A stretch of 64,000 nucleotides of DNA from Tridacna crocea (GCA_943736015.1 OX031062.1:26137462-26201461), one strand, 5' to 3'. Counted from the first letter of the stretch, positions 44,082 through 54,985 are shown. Made by a program: numbers and translations. Notes: generated by a model from the sequence alone, not told the origin.

Positions 44082-44266
44082 TTAGCCCTTTACCACACAA
44101 TGACCACTTTTAACTACCCTGAGGAAGAGGCCTTTGGAAAACACGGTGGGTAAAGGAGAAAATGCTGGTAAAAAAAATTGAGTCATATGAAACACAATGA
44201 AATTGTCATCTGTAAACCATTTCATTTTTGATTACCTCAGAAGTTCTGCCGTGTGGTAAAGGGTTA
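44082..44266 (-). mobile_element. Family P MITE lacking one hairpin arm
   Basis: TTAGCCCTTTACCACACAAT to GTGTGGTAAAGGGTTAA; after GCTGGTAA the second arm is gone. Confidence 0.85.
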
Positions 44267-44454
44267 ATGCTCAAAAATTAAGTTACCTTTCAGGCCAGTG
44301 AAGATCAAGATCAGTCTGGAAAAAAGTGCATCTGATCTCTGATCTTCACTTCTCCACTTTGCTGAGACAGTACAGACAAAAGAACCTTGGAATTACAATT
44401 TCTTACGGGTCTTTTATCTAGACTAAAAATGTTGACTGGGAATATTTCACACTC

Positions 44455-44650
44455 TTAGGGTAGACTGTTTCATGTCTTAAGACTGTAAAGGAAAAAGCCT
44501 TTTGAAAATATTTTAGATACAGGAGGAAAAGCTGGTAACCAACATTGTCTCCTTTTCCCACAATGGCTTTTTTGCCCTTTCAAAGGCAAATCTAATTATT
44601 TTAAACCCAAATCCAACTGCCTTTGTCTTTTGCTTAACTATAAAGGTTAG
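44455..44650 (-). mobile_element. Decayed family P MITE
   Basis: AGCTGGTAACCAACATTGTC and CTCCTTTTCCCACAATGG. Confidence 0.55.
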
Positions 44651-45060
44651 TTTTACTGCCACAGTAGTCAGCACTACTTAACAACCTGTGTATGATTAAG
44701 AAACAAATTGAACAAAATTATATGTTCAGGTTTTCCCAGTAGTCTTATCTATGCAAGAACCTTTGTGTACTTGAAGTAGAACTTTTCAAGGCAATTATAA
44801 TATAGCAATGGAGAAATTACTCATTCTTGGCTATCTTGAAATCTTGGCTTTATATAAACGTGTGATCAAATAATTTTTTCAGGCCATTTAATTATTGTAC
44901 AAAACAGCTCCAAAGGTTATGTATGCTTAAAGGAAGCTGTAAAGAACATGTCACCTTTCATCTCAGATGTGACCTTGACCTTGAAGCCTAGCACCTGACA
45001 TTTCTGCTCTATATTTCTCAAATAAAATGTCTAACAGCTCTGCCCATTTCTTTGAATCTT

Positions 45061-45243
45061 GGGTCCGTATTCACCAACCACTCTTGAGTATATTCTTAGT
45101 CTTATTCTCCAAGGTTTTCTAAATTTGTAAGTAACACAAATTCTGAGCTAAACCGAATGGTTGTGTTACCTACAAATGTAGAAAATTCTAAAGAATAAAA
45201 GACAAAGAACGTTCTTATATGAATCATTGGTGAATACGGGCCC
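45061..45243. mobile_element. MITE with GGGYCCGTATTCACCAA ends
   Basis: The inverted ends GGGTCCGTATTCACCAA and TTGGTGAATACGGGCCC enclose inverted subsegments (TTCTTAGTCTTATTCTCCAA, GTGTTACCTACAAATGTAG). A second copy is at 58280. Confidence 0.8.
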
Positions 45244-45647
45244 TGAACTCCAAAAATATATGTACATGTATCTAACTATCTTAAAACTTACCGTTAAATG
45301 TTTGCCTTATCTTCATCATTTGACAGGGGGTTAATGACCCCTATGACCCCTGTAAGAGAAAGTGCTGGGAAAATCCTAATTTTCCACAGGGCAGATCTAT
45401 AGTTAGAATGCATTTCTTGAGCAGTTTGTTTTTGATCTATAAATGGCACAAAAGCAACAAAACTAAAACATACATGTACCAAAATACATAAAAAAACTCT
45501 TGAAAACATCCCCGTAAAATGTGTAAATTTATAGTTGTAATTTAAATCAGTAACTCGTTAATAAATGGATACATGTACATGTAAGAACATTATAGCAAGA
45601 GGAGAAGCTGCTTACTCATAAAGCAATTTCTCCACCTCACAAGTGTC

Positions 45648-45841
45648 TTAACCCTTTCTCAAATGGCAAATTTTGGACCAGATCAAATTGAAAGCATTTT
45701 GCAGGTGACAAATTAACAGTTGCTAAAAAGATGATTTTTCTATATGACAGGGTACCAGCATTTTCTCCTTTTCTCACAATGTTTTCAAAAGGCTTCTATT
45801 CCTGACCCGTGAAAACCAGGGATTGTTTGGGAAAGGGTTAA
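45648..45841 (+). mobile_element. Family P MITE lacking left hairpin arm
   Basis: TTAACCCTTTCTCAAATGGC to TTTGGGAAAGGGTTAA; the left arm between GACAGGG and TACCAGC is deleted. Confidence 0.85.
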
Positions 45842-45844
45842 TTT

Positions 45845-46035
45845 TTAAGCCTTTACAAAACTATCCCATTTCTAAACAAAAAGAGAGAAAAGGAAGAAGG
45901 CTTTCCAAAACATTGAAGTAAAAGGAGAAATTGGTGTTAAACTTCATTTCCTCCTTTTGCCTACAATCTTTTCTGTCATCTGCAAATGTTAACCATTTGG
46001 AAAATTCTCAAATTTTGTTCTTTAGTTCAGTGAAC
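45845..46035 (-). mobile_element. Family P MITE, diverged
   Basis: TAAGCCTTTACAAAACTATC, AAAGGAGAAATTGGTGTTAA and TCATTTCCTCCTTTTG. Confidence 0.6.
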
Positions 46036-46205
46036 CTTTATCGTGCTAGATAACTAAAATAAATCTTTCAAGCCAACGGTAAAAACCCGAGTCATATTAT
46101 TTGAATCTTAAAATTTGGAGAAAAGTGTCTCCTTATTACACGTTCTGTGCAGTCTGATCTTGATCTTCACTGTCCACAGAAGGTCAGAAAGTTGAGTTTA
46201 GCAGC

Positions 46206-46434
46206 TTAACTCTTTACCAGACGACAAAGCTGTTGATTGGTTCAAATCGAAAGCATTTGCAGACGACAAAAAGAATGTCACTGAAAAAATGAAAATCCTT
46301 TTTGGGAAGGGTAGAAAACATTGTGGGAAAAGGAGAAAATGCTGGTTACCATATTTTCTCCTTTTCCCACAATGTTTTCAAACGGCTTTGTTTTCAGGGT
46401 AGTCAAAAGTCGGGATTGTGTGGTAAAGGGTTAA
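46206..46434 (+). mobile_element. Family P MITE
   Basis: TTAACTCTTTACCAGACGAC to GTGTGGTAAAGGGTTAA; three bases lost at the hairpin centre. Confidence 0.92.
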
Positions 46435-46640
46435 GGGTCTTTACCACAATTTTTCCAACCTGAAAGTATGGCAGACAAGAAGATAAAAGTAACTCATATA
46501 TTAAAATTCGTTTTTCTTAAAAAAAAAAACATTGAGGGAAAAGCAGAAAATGACAGTTACCAGAACCAGTATTTTTTTCTTTCCCACAATGTTTTCAGAA
46601 GCCTTTTTTTCAAAGATGGTTTGCTGCATAACACAAAAAA
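46431..46640 (+). mobile_element. Family P MITE, diverged, sharing TTAA
   Basis: TTAAGGGTCTTTACCACAAT start, GCAGAAAATGACAGTTACCA hairpin; right end decayed. Confidence 0.65.
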
Positions 46641-46884
46641 AACTGTCTGCAGCTGATAAATGTAAAGATGTGCTTGGCACTGTCTAGTGTTAACCTAAAC
46701 TTCAAAGACATTCCATACATTTTGTGAGGGTATGCATGATTTACTATGTATCATTTCATCTATTTATCAAAAACCTTTCTAAAATCCAGAGATAAAATTT
46801 ATGTATGGTTAAACCTTGATTTATTTTACCAGTACAATGCAGTAATTTCAGTTAATTTCACATAGCTTCAAAAGCTTATAACTG

Positions 46885-46960
46885 TCATGTAAAACAGTGT
46901 ATCTGCAGACCATGTTGCTGTTGAGAGCCATATTACTTCTGCTACACTGTTTTACATGAA
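46885..46960. repeat. Inverted repeat, 16-bp arms
   Basis: CATGTAAAACAGTGTA and TACACTGTTTTACATG lie about 45 bp apart; possible hairpin. Confidence 0.6.
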
Positions 46961-46984
46961 AAAGAATCAGTGCAGACCATCAAA

Positions 46985-47205
46985 AAACCTTATCAACAAA
47001 ATTTAGACTGGTTCAAATTGAAAGCATTTGCAGACAACAAAATAAAAGTGACTGAAAATTTGAAATTTGTTTTGTGAAGGGTAGAAAATATTGTGGGAAA
47101 AGGAGAAAATGCTGGCAACCAGCATTTTCTCTTTTTCCCACAATGTTTTCTGAAGGCTTCTTTCTCAGGGGCGTCAAAAGTTGGGATTGTGTGATAATGG
47201 GTTAA
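46985..47205 (+). mobile_element. Family P MITE
   Basis: Left end decayed (CTTATCAACAAAATTTAGAC); hairpin GCTGGCAACCAGC; right end GTGTGATAATGGGTTAA. Confidence 0.9.
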
Positions 47206-47460
47206 ATCTTTACCAGACAACCAAATTCTAGACTGGTTCATGGTGAAAGCAGATAACAATTCTAAAGTAGCTCAAATGATGGATTTTGGTTTTCATAGTA
47301 TGGAAAACAATGCTGGAAAATGCTTGTTACCGGCATTTTCTTCTTTTTCCATAACATTTTCAAGATTTACAACAGAATATTCCAACACTAGGCAACATCT
47401 TCTTTGTTGTCTTCTAACTATGGTCGAGTCTAAAATTTTGTCGCTTGGTAGAGATCTAAA
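47202..47460 (+). mobile_element. Rearranged family P copy sharing TTAA
   Basis: TTAAATCTTTACCAGACAAC and GGAAAATGCTTGTTACCGGC, but the right end (AAAATTTTGTCGCTTGGTAG) is a long-arm end in the opposite orientation, suggesting fusion of two copies. Confidence 0.65.
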
Positions 47461-48404
47461 ATATTTGTCCTGTTTTAAGTCTACTAGATACTGGTTGGTG
47501 CAAAATAAGCCTGTGCAGAAATAGGTTAAAATGAATGGATAGAAAGAAATTCTGTTTACCCATCAGCTCTGTAGTATGGACATCCAACCACATTCCTTTG
47601 TCAATAAACTTTTATCTCAAAATACCCCTCCACTAACTTAATAAAGTTGTATAATACCGACATTAAACACTGTATACTTGTTTTTATTCAACAGTCAATA
47701 GATTTCCTCATATCTGGAATGTTAGGAATTTGCCATCCAGTAAGACAGTTTTGTGGGAAGTTTTCTGTGGTATAAGGGAGGTAACTCTAAATAAATGTAA
47801 AAAACATTATCACCTTTTGAGAGAGCTTGTTATTTCCCTTGTTGAATATCGCGAACATTTGACCAAGTTTCTTACTGTAACATTATACATACATTAGTTG
47901 TATGTACTGATATTAATGAAATTTCGAAATTTTTACATTTTTATCAAAATATAGATTTTTAAAAGCACCTCTACACATTTCATTGGTAGTTTACCGGTAC
48001 TTGTCTGGAATTTCAACCTGAGAGCAAAATCTTGATTTATTATTGAAGCAATAAAAAATTGAAATTCAGGCCCCAGTTCTAGTCAAGTGAAAAAAAATCT
48101 TGGTATAGTTTTTAAACATGACTGTAATAATGAAAGATAAATTATTATAAATTAATTGTTAACCGGTAATTGCTTGCTCATGGTTATTATTTGACACTAT
48201 GGTACTTTGAACTGTATTGAGTGTATCCTATTTTCATACTAACCTCATTGAGCTCTATGTTGATTAACTGTAAGAACACTAGGCACAGCCAAGCTTGTTT
48301 CTTTAGTCACTGCAGCAGTAGATACTCTTTGCAGACAGTGTTCAAAATCAGGGTTCACAGAACAGGCAGTCTGATCTTACATCAAGTCTGTTCATCTCAT
48401 TAAA

Positions 48405-48560
48405 TGTGGCTCAAATAACAGTATTTCTATTGGAATCAGCATGAAAATTAAGGGAAAATGAGAAAATGCTGGTTACCAGAATTTTCTCTATTTTCCACAA
48501 TCTTTTCGAAAGCCTAATTCAAGGTTGCTAAAAATTTGGATAGTTAATTGATAAATATGG
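48405..48560 (+). mobile_element. Family P MITE, right part
   Basis: AATGTGGCTCAAATAACAGT, GAAAATGCTGGTTACCAGAA, TTCAAGGTTGCTAAAAATT. Confidence 0.65.
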
Positions 48561-48850
48561 ATAAGTTTGGGAATAAAACATTTGTTTCCAGATGGCAATG
48601 TTTTAAATATGTGAGATTCCAGTCTACTGTCTATCAAAATTAATGAGCGACTGAAAGAATCTTAATGCATTCAAGTTTGCATACTTTACTTAGGATATGA
48701 TATGAGACCTTGCAGGCAAAGAGTTGAAAATGATGAAGAATTTGCTTCATTAAGCAATATCTGTATGTTTTAAAACTGCCTTTAAAGAAAAGAACTGTGT
48801 AAAATATTGTTGAAATAGTTTAACTAAACTTTAAATATTGTTGAAATAGT

Positions 48851-49079
48851 TTAACCCTTTATCAAACAATCCCTGGTTTGTACAGGTCTGGAATAATAGC
48901 CTTTTGAAAACATTGTGGGAAAAGGAGAAAATGCTGGTATCCAGCATTTTCTCCTTTTCCCACAATGTTTTCTACCATATCATAGACAGAAATCATCTTT
49001 TCAGCAAGAGTTGAATTATCATCTGCAAATGCTTTCAATTTGGTCTAATCCAAAATTGTGTTGTTTGGGAAAGGGTTAA
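48851..49079 (-). mobile_element. Family P MITE
   Basis: TTAACCCTTTATCAAACAAT to TTTGGGAAAGGGTTAA; near-perfect hairpin with centre GGTATCC. A short duplication of AAATATTGTTGAAATAGTTT lies just left. Confidence 0.92.
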
Positions 49080-49364
49080 AGACTGCCAAATCATTAAACC
49101 AATGCACCATGACATGCTTGTGACAATTCATAAACTTGTACATGTTAATGATTGCTTGATTAATTTCAATTTAAAACAACATTAAAATTGTTGTGTGTTA
49201 ATTTTATCAAATCTTTATTCCACATTTTCACTTGAAAAGGCAACATAGTTTAGATTTTTCCACGTTGAAAGCATTTGCAGACAACTAAATCAATGTTGCT
49301 CAAATACATGTAATGCTGATTAGTGACTGAATGCCGTTTTATGCATAGTCATGTACGTCCTTGG

Positions 49365-49500
49365 TTTCACCAGTCCTAGGCTAGGGCTCTGTGGTGTCTT
49401 GCCCAAGGACACCACCATGAAAACACAATGCTTCCAACAAGGCTAATGAACCCAGGTCCTCCAGTTCAGGAGTCCTAAACTTTACCACTGAGCCCTCATA
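49365..49500 (-). mobile_element. tRNA-like SINE fragment
   Basis: On the minus strand GGGCTCAGTGGTAAAG (A-box-like) is followed by ACCTGGGTTCATTAGCC (B-box-like) and TGTCCTTGGGCAAGACACC. This is a different SINE family from that at 63.6 kb. Confidence 0.5.
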
Positions 49501-49834
49501 TGATGTGATATGGCTTTGAAATAGTTGCAACACCAGAAAAAGAAGAAAATCCACTGACATTTGTTTGGAAAAAGGTTAGAAATATCATTTACTTAAAACC
49601 GTTCACATTTAGTACCCAATGTGACTCAAATTAGTAGATTCATTTTGGAAAGGGTTGAAAATGTGTGAAAAGAAAAGATTACTGAGCTGCATGTGTGCAA
49701 TACTCATGACATACTGTAAGTATGCAAGCGCATAATATAAGAATTGGTCCCCGAACAGAATGTGCCTTTGTCACTTCAGAGAATACAATCTTTCTCATTA
49801 CTAATTCATTGCTAATCACGTTTTCACTTCTCTG

Positions 49835-50000
49835 AAAACAGGCTCTTTGAAATACTGTGGTTAGAGAAGAAAATACTGGTAGCCAGTACTTGCTCCTTTT
49901 CAAACTGTATTTTTTCCTTTTCAGACATATTACATTTCTTAAGCCGCATATCTTTTCAGGTGCAGTCTTTCAACATAAAGTAGTCAAAAGTTTTGTCTTT
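49835..50000 (-). mobile_element. Decayed family P MITE
   Basis: AAATACTGGTAGCCAGTACT hairpin and CAAAAGTTTTGTCTTTTAAC end. Confidence 0.55.
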
Positions 50001-50221
50001 TAACTCATTACCAAACAACAATATTTTGGGCTTGTCCAATTCGAAATCATTTGCATATGACGAAATAAAAGTGACTGAAAATTTATATTGTGAAGAGTAG
50101 AAAACAATGGGGTAATAGGAGAAAATGCTGGTTACCAGCATTTTTTCCTTTTCACACAATGTTTTCTGAAGGCTTCTTTCTAAGGGGCGTCAAAAGTAGG
50201 CATTGTGTGGTAATGGGTTAA
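50000..50221 (+). mobile_element. Family P MITE
   Basis: TTAACTCATTACCAAACAAC to GTGTGGTAATGGGTTAA. Confidence 0.92.
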
Positions 50222-50602
50222 GTAGAGAGTGAAATACCAGTCTTGGTTTGGAATGTGTAATGATTCTACCATTATGAACAGGTCCATGTTATGTCTGCAT
50301 TTCCAAGGTCTCTTTGATTTCATAAATATAGCTTTTTCCTCTGCTTGAAAGAAAAAATTTCCTTTTCAATTTTTTGTGCACTGGGCCAACCCACAGAGTT
50401 TCAAACAATTGCTAAGAGTGACTTTCAGACATCTCATAAACTGGACCAAATTTTCTAATTTCATTTCAATTTTCTAAATACAATGTATACCAACTAAATA
50501 TTGCAATTTGTTGGCTGAATTTTGGGAAAATTTTGCGAATTAGCGGACAGTAAGACCAAGCTCCATCTTTGACCTTGCACACTTGGACCTTGATCTTAAC
50601 CT

Positions 50603-50833
50603 TTAACCCTTTATCACATGCCAACAATTTAGACTTGAACATATAGAAGGAATAAATTTATAGACAGCAACTTAAATGTTTTTCAAATGATAGGATATGT
50701 CCTTCAAATAGATAAAAACATTCTGGGAAAAAGAGAAAATGTGGGTTACCAGTATTTTTTCCTTTTTCCATATTGTTTTAAAAAGATTTCTTTCAGAGTA
50801 TTGTTAAAACTGGGGATTGTATGACAGTGGGTT
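50603..50833 (+). mobile_element. Family P MITE, diverged
   Basis: TTAACCCTTTATCACATGCC to GACAGTGGGTTGA; adjoins the next copy through a decayed TTAA (TTGA). Confidence 0.82.
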
Positions 50834-51060
50834 GACTCATTTCGAAATGACAGTATTTTAGGATTGTCCAAATCGAAAGCATTTCAAGATAACAAAATAG
50901 AAGTGGCATAAAATTTGTAATTTGTTTTGTGAAGGGTAGAAAACACTGTGGGAAAAAGAGAAAATGCTGGTTACCAACATTTTCTCCTTTTCCCACAATC
51001 ATTTCTAAAGGCTTCTTTCTCAGAGTCGTCAAAAGTAGGGATTGTGTGGCAAATGGTTAA
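50830..51060 (+). mobile_element. Family P MITE
   Basis: TTGACTCATTTCGAAATGAC to GTGTGGCAAATGGTTAA; hairpin GCTGGTTACCAAC. Confidence 0.88.
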
Positions 51061-51189
51061 AGAGCATTTCACAGCATTATGTAAAGTAGTATTTGATACT
51101 AGTTCAAACCAAAATCAGATAGCACAGAAAAATGCAGTCTTGTGTGATGTCCGTGGTTGTGAGATAACTCTCCCTTACGCAAGTTTTTA

Positions 51190-51280
51190 TTTTTCAGTCA
51201 CATTAATTTTATTTTTTCGTCTGCATATGCTTTCAATTTGGAACAGTTTATGATTTTGTTGTTTGGTAAAGAGTTTTAAA
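51190..51280 (-). mobile_element. Family P long-arm fragment
   Basis: TTTTTCAGTCACATTAATTT, CGTCTGCATATGCTTTCAAT and TTTGGTAAAGAGTTTTAA. Confidence 0.75.
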
Positions 51281-51527
51281 CTACATGCAATCTGACCTTT
51301 GATCTGTACTGTCCACTTTGCATGGACAATCTGGACAAATCAAGACTTTAAATCGAAATCATTTAGGTCCTTTTTCTAGACTGAAAGTATTTTTCAGGTT
51401 CATTTGGAACACAAATAAATTAACAAACATGAGAAATACCACAAGTTGGATTGACTTTCTTACGATCAATAACAAACCTTAGTCATTAAAGAGCCATTCT
51501 CAATTACTGTTGCCTTTGCAGACAGTG

Positions 51528-51592
51528 GAGATAAAGATCAGAGTACACAAATTGTGCAGTCTGATCTAAAATGTACACTCTCCACTTTGCTA
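51528..51592. repeat. GATCAGACTGCA hairpin repeat
   Basis: GACAGTGGAGATAAAGATCA, then GTGCAGTCTGATCTAAAATG and TACACTCTCCACT. Confidence 0.55.
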
Positions 51593-52047
51593 AAACACTG
51601 CAAAGGAAAGCAACCATAAAATAACAAATATTTGGGTTTTATCCCTCTACTGAAAAAATTTAGGTTTATAGATCTAATGTTCTCTTTGGGTTAAACTTTC
51701 CTCGTTGAACGAAATCAGATCTGAATCACTAACATTCCATTGTATTATTATGTTTCTAAACCCATTAAAATTCTTCATAATATCAACAAGAGCATAAAAA
51801 GGTATTCAACATACTGCATACTTTGACAAATCTTCTACTGATAATGTTGCAGATAACAACTGAAAATATTGTGACAAAGGTAAATTCAACCCTCTTTGAA
51901 AGACAATTTAGAAGATCATCATGAAGATCTATTCACAAGATAAAAAATAATAATTGTATTAAATTTTAGACAACAATGATTCATCACATATGTTATTTTC
52001 ATGAGATGTCCTAAATAGTCATCAATGGTAAAATGAAGTACTACACT

Positions 52048-52270
52048 GACCCTTTTCAAAACAATCTGGTCTTTTTACAAACCTGGGGAAAAAGAGCCTT
52101 TTAAAAAACATTGAAGGAAATAGAGAAAATCCTGGTTACCAGCATTTTCTTCTTTTTCCACAATGTTTACTACCCTATTAGAAACTGTTCCAACGATTTC
52201 ATTCTTGTTAGGGTTCTCATGTGCAATATGTTAAAACAAAAAAAAGTCTAAAAAGTTGTCATTTGATTAA
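52048..52270 (-). mobile_element. Family P MITE, diverged
   Basis: TGACCCTTTTCAAAACAATC, AATCCTGGTTACCAGCATTT, GTTGTCATTTGATTAA. Confidence 0.7.
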
Positions 52271-52361
52271 TACAACCCAAAACATTTTCAGTTTCTTAAA
52301 AAAGATCAGGCATTGCAGTTTTTAAAATCTTTAGGCCCTTCTCCGAAAATATCCGGCAGTG

Positions 52362-52422
52362 TAGGTCATAGATCAGACTGCATGTTCTTTGAAGCTGTCT
52401 AATCTTGATCTACAATGTCTTC
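52362..52422. repeat. GATCAGACTGCA hairpin repeat
   Basis: AGTGTAGGTCATAGATCAGA, CTGCATGTTCTTTGAAG and TCTAATCTTGATCTACAATG. Confidence 0.55.
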
Positions 52423-52429
52423 ATCAAGG

Positions 52430-53030
52430 AGCTTAAATCGTCAACAGAACCCACAAGGTGAAGTTTACTGAAGCGCTCAACTCCAATGGCATGTACTCAG
52501 GCAGGTAGTTACCTGTAAAGCATACCTGACATTACTACCATACCTTAAGCAGATTTGATTGCCAGATACACTTACCAAAGTGGGGATAAAATACTTATCC
52601 ATTTTATTGAAAATAAAATTTTGAAAATCAAATTAACACATTTTCACCAATTAAATTGGCATCATCCGCACCAGTTTTGTTCTTTTTTTTTAATGTTTGT
52701 CTTACATTTTTTCGTAAAACTTTTATCACAAAGAGCCTAAATCCTTCACTGTGTAGTGTTTGTTAAAATGTCATTATTCATTACTGGTTATGGCAAACAT
52801 AAAACAATTAAAAGAGGATAGCTAAATTAAATAAGGAAGCAATTTAATCAATGCAAATAGATTTAAAAATCAATGACCGTTTCAATAGTACAAAATAACA
52901 ACTTTTTATGCCTGTGCATTTGAGCGTTTTAATCCTTTACCAACAAGGATGCCCTTCCAATGAAAAAAAAGAAGACCCTTTTCCTTTCCTTAAACCTTAT
53001 GCTGCTATGCTTGACTCACTGACCTCTTGT
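52430..53030. other. No recognisable feature
   Basis: Nothing supportable was found here beyond low-complexity A/T sequence. The 53.1-53.45 and 53.53-53.78 kb stretches are similar. Confidence 0.4.
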
Positions 53031-53032
53031 GG

Positions 53033-53095
53033 TCAGTGTGGATTAAGATCAGACTGCATAGAACATGCAGTCTGATCTTGGATCTACACTGTCCG
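53033..53095. repeat. GATCAGACTGCA hairpin repeat (clearest copy)
   Basis: CAGTGTGGATTAAGATCAGA, CTGCATAGAACATGCAG and TCTGATCTTGGATCTACACTG form a ~27-bp-arm hairpin. This motif is dispersed through the window. Confidence 0.7.
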
Positions 53096-53458
53096 ATATG
53101 AAGATATCATTACCCAAAACAATGAAATAGCAATATTTGGCTTTTTACTTTTGAATGAAAAAAAATGTTTCAGATATTTAGAAGGACAAGGTTAAAACTT
53201 CTGAATTATGCATGTATCTAAATTGCAAGAGTTTTTGAACCATTTGAAAGAACTCTACATAATTAGCTTGTACAGCATGGAGTCAAAAATAGGATAAAAA
53301 CAAAAGAAAAAGTTAGAAAAGAGACACAGGAATGTTTGGAATTTGGTCTTGTTTTACCCTCAGATAATGTAAACCTATCAAATGGGAAATTATGTCACAG
53401 TGAAGAACTAAATACTTCATCATCAAAAGAGTTTAAAAAGCATATTTTTTACAAGTCT

Positions 53459-53522
53459 TTGACAGTGTAGATTCATGATCAGATTACAGAGTTTGAAGTC
53501 TAATCTTAGTCTACACTCTCCA
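53459..53522. repeat. GATCAGACTGCA hairpin repeat
   Basis: GACAGTGTAGATTCATGATC and CTAATCTTAGTCTACACTCTC arms, with a decayed loop. Confidence 0.55.
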
Positions 53523-53778
53523 TGATGACTTGTGAAGTTAAGCTCTTAAACTCAAGTTAAAGCGGAATGGGGTTTTTGTTTTAACAGTGGACGATCTAGA
53601 TCTACTGAGGTTTTGAATCCATCTGATCTTAAATAATCAATTAATTCCTGTTTCATGTAGCCTACACCATCAGACGAAAGAGAGAAGGTCTTGAGTGTTT
53701 ATTTCCTTTCACCATATCTTTCCCTTTTCCTTTTATCGTGTAGGTTTTTACATGTCGGTTTTGAAGATCCCAATGCTA

Positions 53779-53786
53779 TGACGTCA
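53779..53786. promoter_or_regulatory. Palindromic CRE-like site TGACGTCA
   Basis: A full 8-bp cAMP-response-element palindrome lies in the intron about 110 bp inside the exon 1 donor, in DNA free of recognised repeats. CREB/ATF proteins bind this motif; function here is inference from motif and position. Confidence 0.3.
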
Positions 53787-53892
53787 CTCAATCAAAACAA
53801 AGCATTCTGCAGTTAAAATGCCATTCGTGTGAGTGGCCAATAATGATAAATTGTAAAAGTTCACTGGAATAAAATTGAACAGCGATACTTAC

Positions 53893-53956
53893 CTTTTTTG
53901 TCGTTTGTTTCAACAATGGAAGCAGCCCTCGATAACACGTCCAGCGCCGATTCCAT
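53893..53956 (-). CDS. VGLL4: Vestigial-like 4 (VGLL4/Tgi) coding exon 1
   Basis: The 64-nt exon encodes 21 residues, MESALDVLSRAASIVETNDK plus K, then one base of a split codon. From memory, human VGLL4 starts METPLDVLSRAASLV, so 12 of the first 15 residues match. This short conserved start is the main evidence for identity. The ATG at 53956 has a good context (G at -3, G at +4). The exon ends CAAAAAAG before a GTAAGT donor at 53892-53887. Its phase fits exon 2 at 2594, giving a GCC (Ala) junction codon. In other animals VGLL4 is a nuclear cofactor that binds TEAD through two C-terminal TDU motifs and opposes YAP/Yorkie in the Hippo pathway; those motifs are not in this window. The orthology call rests on few residues but is supported by splice sites and phase. 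Confidence 0.82.
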
Positions 53957-54300
53957 TTCGATTCTACTTAAAATCTATTGATTCAAATGGTCGTCTGCTA
54001 AAATCCTAGGACGCTGTAAGTAACATACACTTCGATGTATGATTTTAAGTTCGTGAAAATATCAACTATATCCCTAGAAAACTGACCGAATGCCCATGTT
54101 CTGTGGTCAAAATGTCCAAACATTTATCTGTGTTCACACAATGACTGCAAAAGCCAATACTATGAGCGCGTGTAGCAGTTAAAATGAACCATGACTTGCC
54201 CTGGAATGTTTGGAATTCCGAACCGGTCACATGACTGCCATGCGTTTGGTCATGTGATACGTAGATTATTTTTAGCTCGTCAAAAATTTCTATTTTTATC
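53957..54300 (-). promoter_or_regulatory. Putative promoter and 5' UTR of VGLL4 long-form transcript
   Basis: Repeat-free DNA just upstream of the exon 1 ATG. It holds two E-box/M-box-like sites, TCACATGAC near 54227 and GGTCATGTGATAC near 54248, in near-inverted arrangement. No convincing TATA box was seen at a fixed distance. The transcription start cannot be placed from sequence alone. Confidence 0.35.
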
Positions 54301-54799
54301 CAAGAAGGGTTAATTTATGACAAAAATTACTATTTTTTTCTTCTTAACAGAGTAATTCAGCTCGATATCAGAATTTTGTTGGTCTGACTCATTAAATACT
54401 TTAATTGTGTTTTTAAAATCGTGTCTAAGCGTCTCTAGATCTGTGTATAGTATTTCTAGATGTTGACGCGCAAAAATATGGTAGTGGTACATGTAGATTC
54501 ACTTTTGAATGTCATTCTTTTGCCACAGATATCAATATTCCTGTTACAAAAATATGCAAATGAAAACAACCACAGGCATTTAAAATTTAGATCTAGTTGT
54601 AGGTTGTACATGTAGGGAAATGCTACTTTGAACTGTGTAGGTTACCAGACGACATTTCTATATGGATCTATATTAATTTGCAGTCGAATATCAAGGTGGC
54701 CCAAGGCAGGGATATGAGATCCCTGCCCAAGGGATTGGATTCGTTCGCTGTTTGGTATCTGAAAAAAGAAAGAACAAAGTATTCAGGCTCTCTCTTTAA

Positions 54800-54985
54800 A
54801 CAGGGATCGTTCCCAGACGACAAACAAAAGTGACTAACAGGTGAAATTCGTTTTAGGAAGGTTGTAAAACAGTGTGGAAAAAGGACAAAATGCTGGTTAC
54901 TAGCATTTTTTTCCTTTTTCCACAATATTTTCGAAAGGCTTTTTGTCGTTGGAGTCTTGAAAAACTAACGATTGTGTTGTGAAGA
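54800..54985 (+). mobile_element. Family P MITE upstream of exon 1
   Basis: AGACGACAAACAAAAGTGAC, AAAATGCTGGTTACTAGCAT and GATTGTGTTGTGAAG; left end missing. Confidence 0.7.

Larger units (their letters stand above)
2595..53892 (-). other. Intron 1 of VGLL4 (~51.3 kb), with nested alternative exon
   Basis: The sequence between the exon 1 donor (GTAAGT) and the exon 2 acceptor (TTTCAG) holds no other convincing coding exon except the candidate alternative first exon at 25531-25777. It is filled mainly by TTAA-flanked palindromic MITEs in both orientations, with a 2.2-kb tandem-repeat element and other foldback elements. Long first introns are common in VGLL4 genes. Confidence 0.7.

Noticed and set aside
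3000-51000. CRISPR-like array of regularly spaced palindromes
   Set aside because: Spacing is irregular, orientation varies, copies have transposon ends and the genome is eukaryotic.
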